64,000 nucleotides of DNA from Croceicoccus naphthovorans (lineage in GTDB: Bacteria; Pseudomonadota; Alphaproteobacteria; Sphingomonadales; Sphingomonadaceae). The DNA is taken from contig NZ_CP011770.1 in assembly GCF_001028705.1 (NCBI RefSeq), positions 1-64,000 of the forward strand, written 5' to 3'. This document shows, piece by piece, positions 1 to 9,527 of the stretch (its first letter is position 1; every line of letters starts with the position of its first letter). The notes under the pieces were generated by a model. It saw only the letters and a program-made list of their open reading frames with translations. It ran no database searches and was not told the DNA's origin. The translations under genes and the position numbers were made by a program.

Positions 1-2
1 CC

Positions 3-59
3 GGCTTTCCCGTACGCGTTCTGGTGACGCGCGATATTGTGCTGGAGGGTGGAGCATGA
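3..59 (+). CDS. trbI: TrbI C-terminal tail (partial, runs off the left edge)
   Basis: Only the last 18 codons are present, reading GFPVRVLVTRDIVLEGGA and a stop. This matches the usual C-terminus of TrbI/VirB10, the inner-to-outer membrane spanning part of a type IV conjugation channel. The stop TGA overlaps the ATG of the next gene (ATGA), as expected at the end of a trb operon where DUF2274 follows trbI. The rest lies left of the window, so the call rests on the short tail plus the neighbour. Confidence 0.6.
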   Translation, partial: GFPVRVLVTRDIVLEGGA

Positions 60-291
60 CCCGGCTCAAGCTCTCCGACATTACCGATGGCAAGCCCGTC
101 AAGCTGACGATAGAGATCCCTGCGCGGCTCCATCGCCGGCTGGTCGAATATGGGGTCGTGCTCAATGGCGGCGTTTCAGAGGTGCACCCGAGCCCGCAGC
201 TCTGATCCCACCAATGATCGAGCGCTTCGTCGCCAGTGACCGGGATTTCGCCAAGGCACGCAGAAGAACGCATGCATCATCAAGTCGATAA
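56..291 (+). pseudogene. DUF2274 protein of the trb operon, frameshifted
   Basis: The N-terminal half (MTRLKLSDITDGKPVKLTIE and on to LVEYGVVLNGG) reads from 56 in one frame and stops near 205. The C-terminal half (PEPAALIPPMIERF, then FAKARR) reads in the next frame to the stop at 289-291. Together they give the DUF2274 pattern: basic N-terminus, 'KPVK(L/V)T(I/V)E' strand, then 'P..LI.PM..RF.A.DR.FAKARR'. One missing base around 165-200 explains the break. DUF2274 proteins typically close trb conjugation operons on ICEs; molecular function is unknown to me. Start codon overlaps the trbI stop. Confidence 0.7.
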
Positions 292-582
292 GTTCTGAGA
301 CTGTCCGGACTTTTTCTGGTTTCTCTTAACCAGTATTAGAAAAGAAATGTGCCAATAGGTAGAATTGCTCTGTATTCCTGTACATGATCGGCTCTACTGT
401 CGATCGGGAATTCAGGTTCCTCGCGACCGGGTGGCGATGCTCATGTCCAGGCTCCTCGCTAAACCATCGATGCACTTGCCAACGAGTGCTTCCATCACCC
501 GGTCGCACCTCATTTGTCGGACTATCTGTTTATAATTCCATTATAAGTTGGCCCCATCTGGCCATGCTCTTCATGCTCTGAC
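292..582 (+). other. Spacer between conjugation tail and lasso peptide locus
   Basis: About 290 bases with no convincing gene; short open frames here lack ribosome sites and family resemblance. AT-rich stretches around 525-548 (tttataattccattataag) could hold a promoter for the lasso operon, but no clear -35/-10 pair can be assigned. Confidence 0.4.
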
Positions 583-601
583 CGCGACGATTGGAGTCGC
601 G
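583..601 (+). promoter_or_regulatory. Hairpin just upstream of the lasso precursor ribosome site
   Basis: CGCGAC (583-588) and GTCGCG (596-601) form a perfect 6-bp inverted repeat with a 7-base loop. It lies 9 bases before the Shine-Dalgarno GAGGAG (611-616) of the precursor gene at 623. It could be a 5'-UTR stem or a repressor site. This is inference from position only. Confidence 0.3.
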
Positions 602-622
602 ATCAAAGCAGAGGAGTGATCA

Positions 623-759
623 ATGAAGGAACTCGACACAATCCAGAGAGAGATCATCGATCTCGGCAGCGCATCCGAGGAGACCAAGGGCGACGCCCTG
701 TTCGACATCGATGTGAGCGGCGGTCGTTTGTCCTATGCCACCGCATGGCTGACGACTGA
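623..759 (+). CDS. Lasso peptide precursor (sphingopyxin II-like), one base missing in the core
   Basis: Shine-Dalgarno GAGGAG precedes ATG 623. The leader MKELDTIQREIIDLGSASEE ends TK, with the lasso leader pattern (hydrophobic, L, x3, G, x5, T at position -2: 'IIDLGSASEETK'). The core opens GDALFDIDVSGG, so Gly1 and Asp8 would close an eight-residue macrolactam. As given, the frame runs on past the core without a stop. Adding one G in the ACCGCAT at 740-746 (making ACCGGCAT) continues the core as RLSYATGMADD and a TGA at 757-759. That is 23 residues in total, ending in DD like other sphingomonad lasso peptides. From memory, sphingopyxin II aligns along the whole length (GEALIDQDVGGGR then QQFLTGIAQD). 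The leader should be recognised and cut by the B protein just downstream. Confidence 0.8.
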
Positions 760-815
760 ACCTCGCGAGGGCGCGTGCCGGACCTGGCCGCGCCCCTTCT
801 CCTCGTACAAACTTC

Positions 816-1429
816 ATGGTCAATCCGGATCCCGAGGCTCTCGCGTGGTGCAAGGTGAGCGAACGTTTCATCTTTCTGGACATCGCGCGGGACCGCTATT
901 TTGCGTTGGCGGACGGAGTGCAGCACGTGTTTCTCGAAAGGCTCGGCATCGAAGCCACGGTGTCCTGGCATCAGCCGCCACCACTGCGCGCCCTGCGGAC
1001 TGGCTCGTCCCACAGCGTGTTTCCCATGATATTGGTGAAGGACCTTTCCGGCTGGCCGATGTGGCCGCAGCTGTCTGGTCGCAGCGCCGGATCGAACATC
1101 GCCTTGCGCGGACATCATTCCAGACGGTCCTCGTTGAACTTCGCCACCTGACCGAGCAACGCACGCAGGGCCATTCCACCAAATCCCGGTCGGGTCCCAC
1201 AGTACGTGCTTTCGAGCAAGCCCGCCTTCTGCGTTCGGCCGCAGACCGCTGTCTCCCGCGTTCGATCGCGTTGAAATTACGCCTCGCCAAGCTGAGACTG
1301 CGCACGCATCTTGTTATTGGCGTGAAGGACCGGCCGTTCGGTGCCCACGCCTGGGTCCAGCATCGCGACATTGTGCTGAATGACAGCTTGGAAGAAGTTC
1401 GGCGCTACACGCCGATACTGATAATTTGA
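816..1429 (+). pseudogene. Lasso peptide B protein (RRE + transglutaminase-like leader protease), frameshifted
   Basis: The N-terminal part from 816 (WCKVSERFIFLDIARDRYFA) is the RiPP recognition element fold (B1), which binds the leader. The C-terminal part, in another frame and ending at 1429, is the B2 cysteine protease. It shows catalytic Cys in DRCLPRS (TGT 1250-1252), His in FGAHAWVQ (CAC 1346-1348) and Asp in VLND, then the typical YTPIL end. A single lost base near 1000 separates the halves; rejoined length is about 204 residues, normal for a fused B1-B2. Its TGA overlaps the next start (TTGA). It removes the leader in the cytoplasm before cyclisation by C. No clear Shine-Dalgarno precedes 816, so the exact start is open. 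Confidence 0.8.
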
Positions 1430-3167
1430 AACAGGGCCGCTTCGTGCTTGCCGTCCCGCGTCGGCGTGGCGTCCCGCCGGTCGTTCGCAGAAGCGCAAGT
1501 CCTGACGATGTTTGCGGTGACAATGCTTCATTCTGGACCAGCGATGACACTCCCGAAGCCAGTCTGGGAACGCACGGGTACCTGATCGGGTGCGTCTTCT
1601 CTGCACAAACCGCCCGAACGGTCGACGCTGTCCCGCTACCTGAATCCGAGTCCGTCCAGGCCGCCGCCAAGCGGCTTGTTCGGAATTATTGGGGTGCCTA
1701 CGTCGCGATCCTGCCTGATCCGGGGCGCCGCACTCTTGCGTTGCTGGTCGATCCCTCTGGCCTGTTTCCGGTCTACCGCGGAATGAGCCAGACGCATGTG
1801 GTGTTCTCTTCCGATGCCTGTCTGGTCGGAGAAGCTGTCGGAGATCGCCTCAAGGTCGACTGGGGCGCGCTCGCGTTGTTCCTTCGTTATCCGGAATTGC
1901 GGCAGAAGCAAGCGTGCCTCGCGGGCGTGGAGGAGCTCACCCCGGGTACGCTCATGGTGACCGCCGGCGATCAGGAATCCGAGCTGCCCGTCTGGCGCGC
2001 TGCCGATTATCTTCCGCGAGGAACCGAACCTTCATTCAGCGATGCTGCCGCAGAACTGAGAGAGCTGGCAATCCGGACTTGCGCAGCATGGACAGACCGG
2101 TTCGGACCCGTGGCTGTCGCAACCTCTGGCGGGGTCGACTCTTCCTTTCTGTGCGCCGCGCTAGCCGCCGGGCACAGTGATTTTGGATGCATCACGCTGG
2201 CGACCTCTGACAGCAGCGGCGACGAAAGCGAGTATGCTCGGCTACTTGCCGAGCATCTGGGTGCGGATTTCACACGGCGGGTTTATGATACGACCTGTTA
2301 CCGTCCCACCGCATGTGCCTCCGCGGGTCGTTCGCGGCCCGGTCGAAAGGGGTTTCTGACGGCGGTCGACGCCCTGCTCGCCGCGGGTTCTGCAGAGCTG
2401 GGAAAAGCCACCGTCCTAGATGGCAATGGCGGTGATAATCTCTTCTGTTTTCTCCATTCCGCAGCACCGATCGTAGACCGGGCTGCGGAACGAGGGGCCA
2501 AGGGCGGCGCTTTCGAAACTCTGCCAGACATGTGCGTGTCACAGGTTGCGATTTCCGACCATGCTGCGCGCGACCGGCAAGCGTCTGATGGGAGGCCATT
2601 CGAAACAGAATTGGCGCCAGACAGCCGATTGCTTGCCGATGCGCCATCTTGGAGGACTCACCCGTACCGTTGACGCCGTGGCATCGCCTGTCGACCTGGC
2701 GCCACCCAGGCAAACACGATCACTTCGCGCTGATCATGCGCGCGCAGCATCATGTACACGGCTTCGGTCCCGGCCAGCGCGCTTCTCTCCGCTGATGAGC
2801 CAGCCCCTGCTCGAATTCTGCCTCGGCGTCCCCACCTGGACCTGGGTGACAGGCGGTCAGAACCGTGCGCTCGCCCGCGCCGCCTTCGCGGACCTGCTTC
2901 CTCGCAGCGTTCTCGATCGCACGTCCAAGGCGGGACCCGACAGTTTCATTCGAAGTGCCTTCGACCGTCATCCGCGCCGTGCTTCGTGATCTGCTTCTCG
3001 ATGGCCAACTGGCGGAACAAGGTGTGATTGATCGCGCAGCTGTCGAGCAGGCTTTCACGCTCGAAACATCGCGGCGCGGATCGCTGGTTTACCGCCTGCT
3101 CGACCTCGTCGAGGCCGAGAACTGGTCGCGCTCATGGGAGCGAGCTGCGACCATCCGAGCATCGTAG
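1426..3167 (+). pseudogene. Lasso peptide cyclase C (asparagine synthetase homologue), frameshifted
   Basis: ATP-dependent lasso cyclase that adenylates the ring Asp and joins it to Gly1. The PP-loop ATP site SGGVDSS is at 2125-2145, and the N-terminal half is a degenerate glutamine-amidotransferase fold without an N-terminal Cys, as in lasso C enzymes. A second hallmark, DGNGGDNLFCF, follows at about 2420-2450. The C-terminal helical part appears in pieces: HPGKHDHFALIMRAQHH near 2710, LMSQPLLEFCLGVPTWTW near 2795, and AVLRDLLLDGQLAEQG onward to the stop at 3165-3167. The pieces need several one-base corrections (about 2290, 2540, 2795, 2970). Rejoined length is about 580 residues, normal for the family. 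The start is probably TTG 1426, coupled to B through a TTGA overlap. Confidence 0.78.
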
Positions 3168-5280
3168 GTCCTTTCGGGCGGCGCGCCATCCATTGCAAGC
3201 CACCGTGCATATTGCCCGACCTTTGCCGGGTCGCAGTCCATCCGCTTCATCAACCAAAATTCGAACCATTCCACCGATCGCCGGTAGATTGCCTGACGGT
3301 GTGCGGGCTGCCACTTGATGTGGTCTCGTCTTCCAGGACGTAGAGTTCGATCGGTCTGCCGCCGGTACGAGTAGGTCTCGAAGACATCGAGGCCCGCTTC
3401 ATATTCGCTGTCGCCGGTCTGAATCAGGATCGGCACATCGACATCATCGACATTGAGAATGAGCGACATCGGTTTCCAGAACTCTTCGGTGCCAGGCTCG
3501 AAATGGCGGTATCCCATCGCGCGTACGAAATCTGTAAAGCGCGGACCCGCGGCGAGTGGGTAAGAATACATGTCTTCGCAGCATGAGCCCATCGACGCGA
3601 CCTGGAAGAGGTCCGAATTGATCAACGCCCACTGGACGGTCGATCCGCCATCGCTGAAGCCGCTGATGCCCATCCGTGCGCGATCGACCGAACCGGTATC
3701 GATGGCGAGCGAGATCGCAGTCTCGAGCGAGGATTGGACTCGGCGACGGTCAATCCAGTCTGCGCGGTTGGCGCGGGTCAGTTCCTCTTCGGTGGTCGCG
3801 CCAAGCGCCGCGGCAGAGAAGTCCGGGCGATCGAAACTGAGCACGGCGAAACCGCGGTTGGCAAGCGGATGGATGGGGACCTCGTCCCCGGTACCGCCGC
3901 GCAGGAACCCTACACTTGTATATTGCACGACGATCAGGGGATGACGTTGCCCGGCCTGGTGGTCCGGTGGCAGGACAAGATCCGCATAGCTTTCGGCCCG
4001 AAGGCGTTGCGGAACCTGAGGCGCTCAACGGTCCCGAAGGTCCTTTCTTCAAGCCGTGGATTGGGATCGTGTATGAGCCGGTCTGCTCCGGTGACGACAT
4101 CGATTGCAACCAGACGGCGAGGCTGACCGAACCCTTCGCGGCCGCACAGCAATTCGCCGCCGGCCACTGTGCATCCGACCAACGCATCTTCGGTAAGCAG
4201 GATCTGGCGCGGCTGCGCCTCGCCAAGCTCCCATCGCAAAATGGCCGTCTGACTGTTTGCCCAGCCCGTCGCTTGGAGGGCGAGTAGCGCGGTTCCATCG
4301 CTCGACCACCACAGCTCGCGGATCCCTTCGCAAGCTTTTTGTTCGCAGACTATCTGATTGCCGTCAGGCCACCCGACGACAAGCCTGGTGGGGCTGATCA
4401 GCCGAGTGGGCTCGCTCGGCTCGAGCCAGGCCGCAATCCCCGAGTCATTCTCGGCATAGGCGCGGGCTCTAGCCGGGAGGCCCTCTGGCGCTTCGCCCGA
4501 GAGCAGGCGCGCTTCTTCCGAACTCGCGACCCACACTTCGCCATCCGCCAGCGACACGTAGCTATAGTGCGTTTCAAGCTGTCCGGTCGGGATTGGCCGA
4601 TCGGCGAATTGCGGCGAGAAACGCTCGTCGAACAAAAATCCTTCGGCCGCTTCGCGTGCGATAGCCTCTGACTGGATGCGTATGCCGGGACGCGTCGCGA
4701 CTATCAGTGCAGTTCCGTCGTTCGTCCATGCGAAACTATCGACATTATCGGGAAGGGCGGTTGCCTGTCGCGGTGGTACCGTTCGGTCAGGATCGACCAG
4801 CCATACCTGGGTCGAACCGTTCAACCTCTTGAGATAGCCGATCCGGGAGCCGTCCGAAGACCAGCGGGGCGGGTTGGGCCTGTCCCATCCGGCCATAATC
4901 GCGGGAAAGTCGCGCAATCGGAAATCATCGCGGATGAATTCGCCGCCCCGGTCGACCTCGACGGCGGCACCGCTTCCGTCCATCGCCGCAATCATAAGCC
5001 TCTGGCAGTAGACGTTGGCTTCCGGATTTGCGCGTTTTACGACGAAAGCGATGTGCTCGCCGTCGGGCGCTACGCCGATGGCCCGCGCAGCGCCGACCGG
5101 ATTGGCGCGTCCGATGTCCGCCATCCTGACCTGGTCATCGAGCGTAAAGGCCCGCTGGCCAATGCCCGATAGACCCTCCGCCTCTTCGAAACCTGCACAC
5201 GGATCCTCTTGCGGCGGCGGCAGGTCCACGTGCGGAACGATGGATTGGGACAGCGCTGCAGCGAGTGCCAGCGACATCAC
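3089..5280 (-). pseudogene. Lasso peptide isopeptidase (S9 prolyl-oligopeptidase family), one frameshift
   Basis: Two abutting frames make one protein of about 730 residues. The N-terminal part (5280 to about 3990) has a short secretion-like start and a beta-propeller with repeated WSSDG/WTNDG blades. The C-terminal alpha/beta-hydrolase part carries the nucleophile Ser in GISGFSDGGS, an Asp in LIQTGDSEYEAG and the His in KWQPAHR. The last motif is typical of the isopeptidases that open lasso rings in astexin-type loci. The break is near 3985: a CCGAAAGC where CCGGAAAGC would keep the frame. ATG 5280 overlaps the receptor stop (ATGA), so the two are one operon. The enzyme probably linearises imported lasso peptide. 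The 3' end runs 79 bases into the convergent C gene. Confidence 0.8.
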
Positions 5281-7634
5281 CAGTGCCTCCGGATTCCGAA
5301 TGCGACAAACCGTCCGATCGGGGAGTAGTTCGTCGAATCAAAAGGCGTATCGGTCGGGCCCGTCTGTCCAATGATCTCGGGTTCGTCATCGAACACGTTT
5401 TGCACGGTCAGCGACAGTGTGAGTCCGGGGTTGCGTCCTTCGCCACCGATCACATCGTAGCTCACGCCAAGATCGAGTGTGGCGCTTGGCGACAGACGTT
5501 CCGCCACGCCGAAACGTGGATCTTCCAGTGCTCCTATATAATTGACTGCCGCATTGGCCTTGAAAGTGCCGGCTTCGAAGCGGGCCACGCCGCGTGCGCG
5601 GTATTGCGGCGGATTAAAAATCGTCCCGGCGAGCTGAACCTGCGGTAGGTCGGAATTCAGGCGCTGGTTGCTGTCGAGCCAGCTGCCAGCGACTTCCAGA
5701 CCCAGTCTGCGCTGATTGCCGAGGTCGTGGTCCCACGAAATCCGCGCATCGATCCCTTCGACTGCCCAGACGGCGACATTGCGATTGCGGTTGTCGATGA
5801 AGGCTACGACATTGGCCGGATCATAAGGCGAGCCGGAAAAATTTTCGAGGCCGAACAAAGAATTGTCGATCAGCCCGGAAAAGATTGCGGGATCGGGCGA
5901 GAAATCGATCAGGCTTGCATAACCCGGATCGCGAAAACCGGCGACAACCGATCCCGCAATCGGGCGAACCACCCGGTCGCGATAGCGAATGTCATACCAG
6001 GTGGCCGATACGAGCAAACCCGGCACTGACGGCGGACGATATTCGAAACCGGCTGTCCAGCTGTGCGCGCGTTCCGAGGTGACATCCGGGTTGCCGCCGC
6101 TTGCTATAAAGACGGTTTCCGGAGCCGTACCCGCGCCGAAGATCGACGCTGGCAGCACGATGGTCTGGTACGGAATGAACCTCTGGTAAAGCGTTGGAGC
6201 CTTGAACGATCTCGCCCAGCTTCCCCGCAGGGTCAAGCCGGGGACGGGTGCGTAGACCAAGCCCATGCGCGGCGTGGTCTGGCTGTCGAGACCGGGATAG
6301 CTTTCGTGCCGTGCGGCCAGCGAGAGGCCTAGCTCGTCGATACCTCCAATCGCATTGCGCGACGACACCAACGGGAGGAACAGCTCCCCATAGGCAAAGC
6401 GGGCCCGCTGCGTTTCGTCGAAAGCGATAACGAGATTGCCGCCTTCCGAGCGGGAGAAATCGAGCGAATTATCGCGCAAGCCAGCACCAATTGCGAGGCG
6501 CGCATCGCCTCCCGGCAACGAAAAGAGTGGCCCTTCCGCACCTGCTTCGAGCGATAGCACCTCGTTGCAGAAGCAGCCTTCGGTCACGCTTGTCGGGGCG
6601 GACGGCCGTGTAAACGTAGTGCGGTAGCGCGTCCTGTCGCGTCCAAAAACGCCGAGCACAGACAGCTGCCACGAAGCTCCGATATCGACCCTGAGCGACG
6701 GTGCGAGCGTATAGGATTCGACCACTGGATCCGCGGTCTGACGGAGCGTGGAAGACCCGGTGATGCGAACCGAACTGCGCCGCGAATAAAGTGCATCGAC
6801 GCTTGCCTCGATACCGGGTGATATTTCGTGATGTCCGGAAAGCGTGACGGCATGCCGTTCCTGCGACGGAAACAGCGTGGTCTCGGGGTCGAGCGCGGCC
6901 GCATAAGATCGCTGGCCCGCCTCGATATCGGAGTTGTTGGTGAAATCGTAGGCGAGGAAAAATCCGCCGCCATCCCACCGGCTTCCACCGACGATATCGG
7001 CCTGCTGGCGAAAATATCCGCCACCGGTGCTCGCGCCGATCTGCGCCGATGTTTCCACGCCTTCGAAATCACGGCGCAGGATTACATTGACCACGCCGGC
7101 GACAGCGTCGGACCCGTATAGCGCCGACGCGCCGTCCGGGACGACCTCGATCCGGTCTACCGCCGCGAGCGGGATTGCCGAAATATCGACCCCTGCGAAG
7201 GCGGAATCGTACGGAAGGCGATGGCCATTGAGGAGCGTAAGTGTCGCATCGGGACCCAGACCGCGCAGGTTCGGAGTGGCCGCAGAGTTCACGTTGCTGT
7301 TGATGAGCCCGGCACCCGAACCCACTCCGGGGTTCTGACCGCCCGAGAAATTCTGGGGTAGGCTGCGGATCGCTTCACCCAGATCCACCTGGCCAGCCTC
7401 GACGATCGTCTCGCGATCAAGCTCGATGACTTCACCGACAACCCGTGCGCCTCGGATTCGCGTTCCCGTGACAACGATCGCAGAACTTTCGTCGTCCAAA
7501 GCCGTATCGCCAACCTCGGCAGCGTCATCTTGTGCCTGTTCGCCTGGACTGTCTTGGGCGAAAAGAGGAGGAGCGGCACTTGCGAATGCTGTCCCGGTTA
7601 GAAGGACGAAAAGTGTGCGATTTCTCAATGACAT
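5277..7634 (-). CDS. TonB-dependent receptor of the lasso peptide locus
   Basis: Intact 785-residue outer-membrane receptor. It has a signal peptide (MSLRNRTLFVLLTGTAFASA to about residue 26, LFAQ cleavage region), then a plug domain starting IVVTGTRIRG with GASALYGSDAVAGVVNVIL. A 22-strand barrel should follow, ending in the aromatic residue W (GIRRHW). There is no N-terminal signalling (STN) domain, so it is unlikely to talk directly to an anti-sigma factor. Lasso loci of the isopeptidase type pair this receptor with the hydrolase downstream, which suggests uptake of the lasso peptide or its ligand complex. It is translated in coupling with the isopeptidase through a 4-base overlap. Confidence 0.88.
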   Translation of the reverse strand: MSLRNRTLFVLLTGTAFASAAPPLFAQDSPGEQAQDDAAEVGDTALDDESSAIVVTGTRIRGARVVGEVIELDRETIVEAGQVDLGEAIRSLPQNFSGGQNPGVGSGAGLINSNVNSAATPNLRGLGPDATLTLLNGHRLPYDSAFAGVDISAIPLAAVDRIEVVPDGASALYGSDAVAGVVNVILRRDFEGVETSAQIGASTGGGYFRQQADIVGGSRWDGGGFFLAYDFTNNSDIEAGQRSYAAALDPETTLFPSQERHAVTLSGHHEISPGIEASVDALYSRRSSVRITGSSTLRQTADPVVESYTLAPSLRVDIGASWQLSVLGVFGRDRTRYRTTFTRPSAPTSVTEGCFCNEVLSLEAGAEGPLFSLPGGDARLAIGAGLRDNSLDFSRSEGGNLVIAFDETQRARFAYGELFLPLVSSRNAIGGIDELGLSLAARHESYPGLDSQTTPRMGLVYAPVPGLTLRGSWARSFKAPTLYQRFIPYQTIVLPASIFGAGTAPETVFIASGGNPDVTSERAHSWTAGFEYRPPSVPGLLVSATWYDIRYRDRVVRPIAGSVVAGFRDPGYASLIDFSPDPAIFSGLIDNSLFGLENFSGSPYDPANVVAFIDNRNRNVAVWAVEGIDARISWDHDLGNQRRLGLEVAGSWLDSNQRLNSDLPQVQLAGTIFNPPQYRARGVARFEAGTFKANAAVNYIGALEDPRFGVAERLSPSATLDLGVSYDVIGGEGRNPGLTLSLTVQNVFDDEPEIIGQTGPTDTPFDSTNYSPIGRFVAFGIRRHW

Positions 7635-7703
7635 TGGGGTCTCCCTGTTCTGGCGCGGTCGGGCCGCTACAGGGAATGACGCTCACTTTTTCGAACACCT
7701 TAG

Positions 7704-7715
7704 TTTCATTTGAAA
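7704..7715. promoter_or_regulatory. Palindrome upstream of the lasso receptor gene
   Basis: TTTCATTTGAAA is a perfect 12-bp palindrome 70 bases upstream of the receptor start (7634, minus) and just downstream of the sigma factor gene. The surroundings are AT-rich compared with the rest. It could be an operator or part of a promoter for the receptor-isopeptidase pair. No regulator can be assigned. Confidence 0.3.
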
Positions 7716-7754
7716 TTAAAGTTTGGGGGGTCTTTTTGTGCCGGGTGGTTGCAG

Positions 7755-8375
7755 TCACCAACTGTGACCCAGCGCTTGGCGCAAATGCGCTAGAGCTTTC
7801 ATCATATGATAGTCGACCGTGGGCAGCGCGATGCCTAGCTCGAGATGTATCTGACGGTAGGATTTCTTCTCGATGCGATTCATCGCGAAGATACGCGCGG
7901 TCTTTTGCGGGAGCTCCGCGAGCGCGATTTCCAGCACGTGCCGGGCTTCACGAACGTGCACGGCATCTTCCTGCGCGGCGCGGCTTGGCGCATCTGCGTT
8001 CTCCAGAAGTGGCTGGGTCCTGACGCGGCACTTTTGCCGCCGCGCCTCGTCCACCAGCAAGTTGAATGCAATCCGCCTCAGAAAGCCTGCAGGATTAACG
8101 AGTTCCGTTAGCTGCTTGCTGGTCGCTGCACGCAGAAACACGTCCTGTGCCAGGTCGCGGGCGCGTTCGGAGCCCACGCGGCGCGCAAGATAGGCGATCA
8201 GTCCAGCCCGTTCCTCGCGGTAGAGGGCGTCGAGTGTACGGCGGCGGTCGACCGTTCGGCTTACTTTTGCAGAGCAATATGCGGGACCCACGCACTGGGG
8301 AGCTTGGTGCCGGATTTCGGCGACAGCTTGAGTCATGCTTCGAACTTGGAGGCGACCGCCACCTGAGTTCGCCAT
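7755..8375 (-). CDS. ECF (FecI-like) RNA polymerase sigma factor
   Basis: The protein of up to 206 residues contains sigma region 2 (LYREERAGLIAYLARRVG, then ARDLAQDVFLRA) and region 4 (LAELPQKTARIFAMNRIEK, then SYRQIHLELGIALPTVDYH as the helix-turn-helix). It lies directly upstream of the receptor-isopeptidase operon on the same strand, as in many sphingomonad lasso loci, and probably drives that operon. The usual FecR anti-sigma gene, normally between sigma factor and receptor, is absent. Only 120 bases separate the two genes. The N-terminus is uncertain: a second ATG at 8336 would give a shorter product, and neither has a strong ribosome site. Confidence 0.82.
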   Translation of the reverse strand: MANSGGGRLQVRSMTQAVAEIRHQAPQCVGPAYCSAKVSRTVDRRRTLDALYREERAGLIAYLARRVGSERARDLAQDVFLRAATSKQLTELVNPAGFLRRIAFNLLVDEARRQKCRVRTQPLLENADAPSRAAQEDAVHVREARHVLEIALAELPQKTARIFAMNRIEKKSYRQIHLELGIALPTVDYHMMKALAHLRQALGHSW

Positions 8376-8730
8376 GGCGAACTGGTGCGGGTTCCAGGTC
8401 TGTGCCGCCGTCCGGGGCCTGATTTACGCCCCTTGATCGGTTCGGCCGCCGGGCCTGCGACGGACCGGCGTGCATGATGTCCGGCGGAAATATCCACGCG
8501 GACGGTGCCAGAATATCAATCCGCGCGCAGTCAATCTGCCCAACATAGGAGTGGCTGGCAAGAGGTAAGTAGAGCCATTTTGGACCCGCTTTTGGCGGCC
8601 AGCATCATCTTCCAAAAAAATGCTCCGGTCTCGGGGAGCGCCTGATCAAATATGCCCAATATTGGGGAAGTGGATACCTTGGTCTTGGAATGTCGGCGCG
8701 GTGCTGGCGCCACTAGCCCAATCGGCGAGA
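8376..8730. other. Non-coding stretch between divergent sigma factor and DUF2285 gene
   Basis: About 355 bases between the starts of two divergent genes. The open frames here are antisense shadows without ribosome sites. It should contain both promoters. I see no repeat or clear motif other than the Shine-Dalgarno at its right edge. Confidence 0.4.
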
Positions 8731-8743
8731 AAGGAGGTGCTTC

Positions 8744-9527
8744 ATGGCTCGACCATTCGACAGCAACGACCGGACCGCCGGATACGACTTTTCGGATTTC
8801 GCGCAGGAATTCTTGCGCCGCAATTCCGCTTACCGGCAACAATACGCCCGGATCGCCGGCGCAAGCGGCTTCGACGCGCAATCCCCAGCTTGCCGCCGAA
8901 TGGCGCGTTCATGGGGCCTTGAATTTCCCGATTGATCCCGACCTTTCGGCTCGCAGCGATCCGGCGATCTGGCGAGCTGAGGAAAACCCCAATGTTGTAA
9001 TTCTCAGCGGTAGCGGCGGAGTCAAGGCGGCGCGCGCAGCGTGCGACCTGATCGCCAAACGAGCGAGCAATGCGGGAGATCATCTGGTCCTCGCCGATAC
9101 TGGCGCTCGTCACCGGCTGCTCGTTATGGCCTCAGCCCGGTTGGGTGGAGACAATTATCTGATCCCTCAAGACCAGTCGGTTCCGATCAGGCTAGCGGCG
9201 CTCGATGCGTTTCACCGCTGCGTTGCTGGCTCCGCTGTGCCCACCAAGCGATACCCCTTACGGCCCACCACCTATCAGTCCAGACGCCTCCACTTGCTGC
9301 TCGCCATACTCGATAATCAGGCCAGAGCGCCTGAGGGTGTCACCCTCCGAGAGATTGCGGGAACCCTCGTCTATCGCGGATTATCCGCGCAACGCGCCAT
9401 AGACTGGAAATCGTCATCGCAACGCCGACAGACCCAGCGTCTTGTCGCCGAAGCACGGAAGATGGCGTCGCACGGCTATCTCGACCTGCTTCGTCAAAGC
9501 CGGTTCCGACCTTTTCAAACGCACTGA
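8744..9527 (+). pseudogene. ICE-type DUF6499/DUF2285 DNA-binding protein, frameshifted
   Basis: A very strong Shine-Dalgarno, AAGGAGGTG (8731-8739), sets the ATG at 8744. The first frame gives the DUF6499 domain (YDFSDFAQEFLRRNSAYRQQY and on to WGLEFP). It breaks at about 8930 in TTTCCCGATTGA. The next frame continues DPDLSARSDPAIWRAEENP and the DUF2285 domain (VPIRLAALDAFHRCV; SRRLHLLLAILDNQAR; REIAGTLVYRG; RLVAEARKMASHGYLDLLR) to the stop at 9527. One base removed from the CCC run restores the frame. Such proteins sit in the regulatory/replication module of conjugative elements in alphaproteobacteria. The role is probably transcriptional control of the element, by context only. Confidence 0.75.

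Noticed and set aside
300..622. A second lasso precursor upstream of the first
   Set aside because: No frame in this stretch shows the leader pattern with Thr at -2 followed by Gly and an Asp or Glu at position 7-9.
623..1429. A single 268-residue open frame joining the lasso leader to the B protease C-terminus
   Set aside because: The middle has no family resemblance, and the RRE domain of B is in another frame from 816. The frame is best explained by two lost bases, one in A and one in B.
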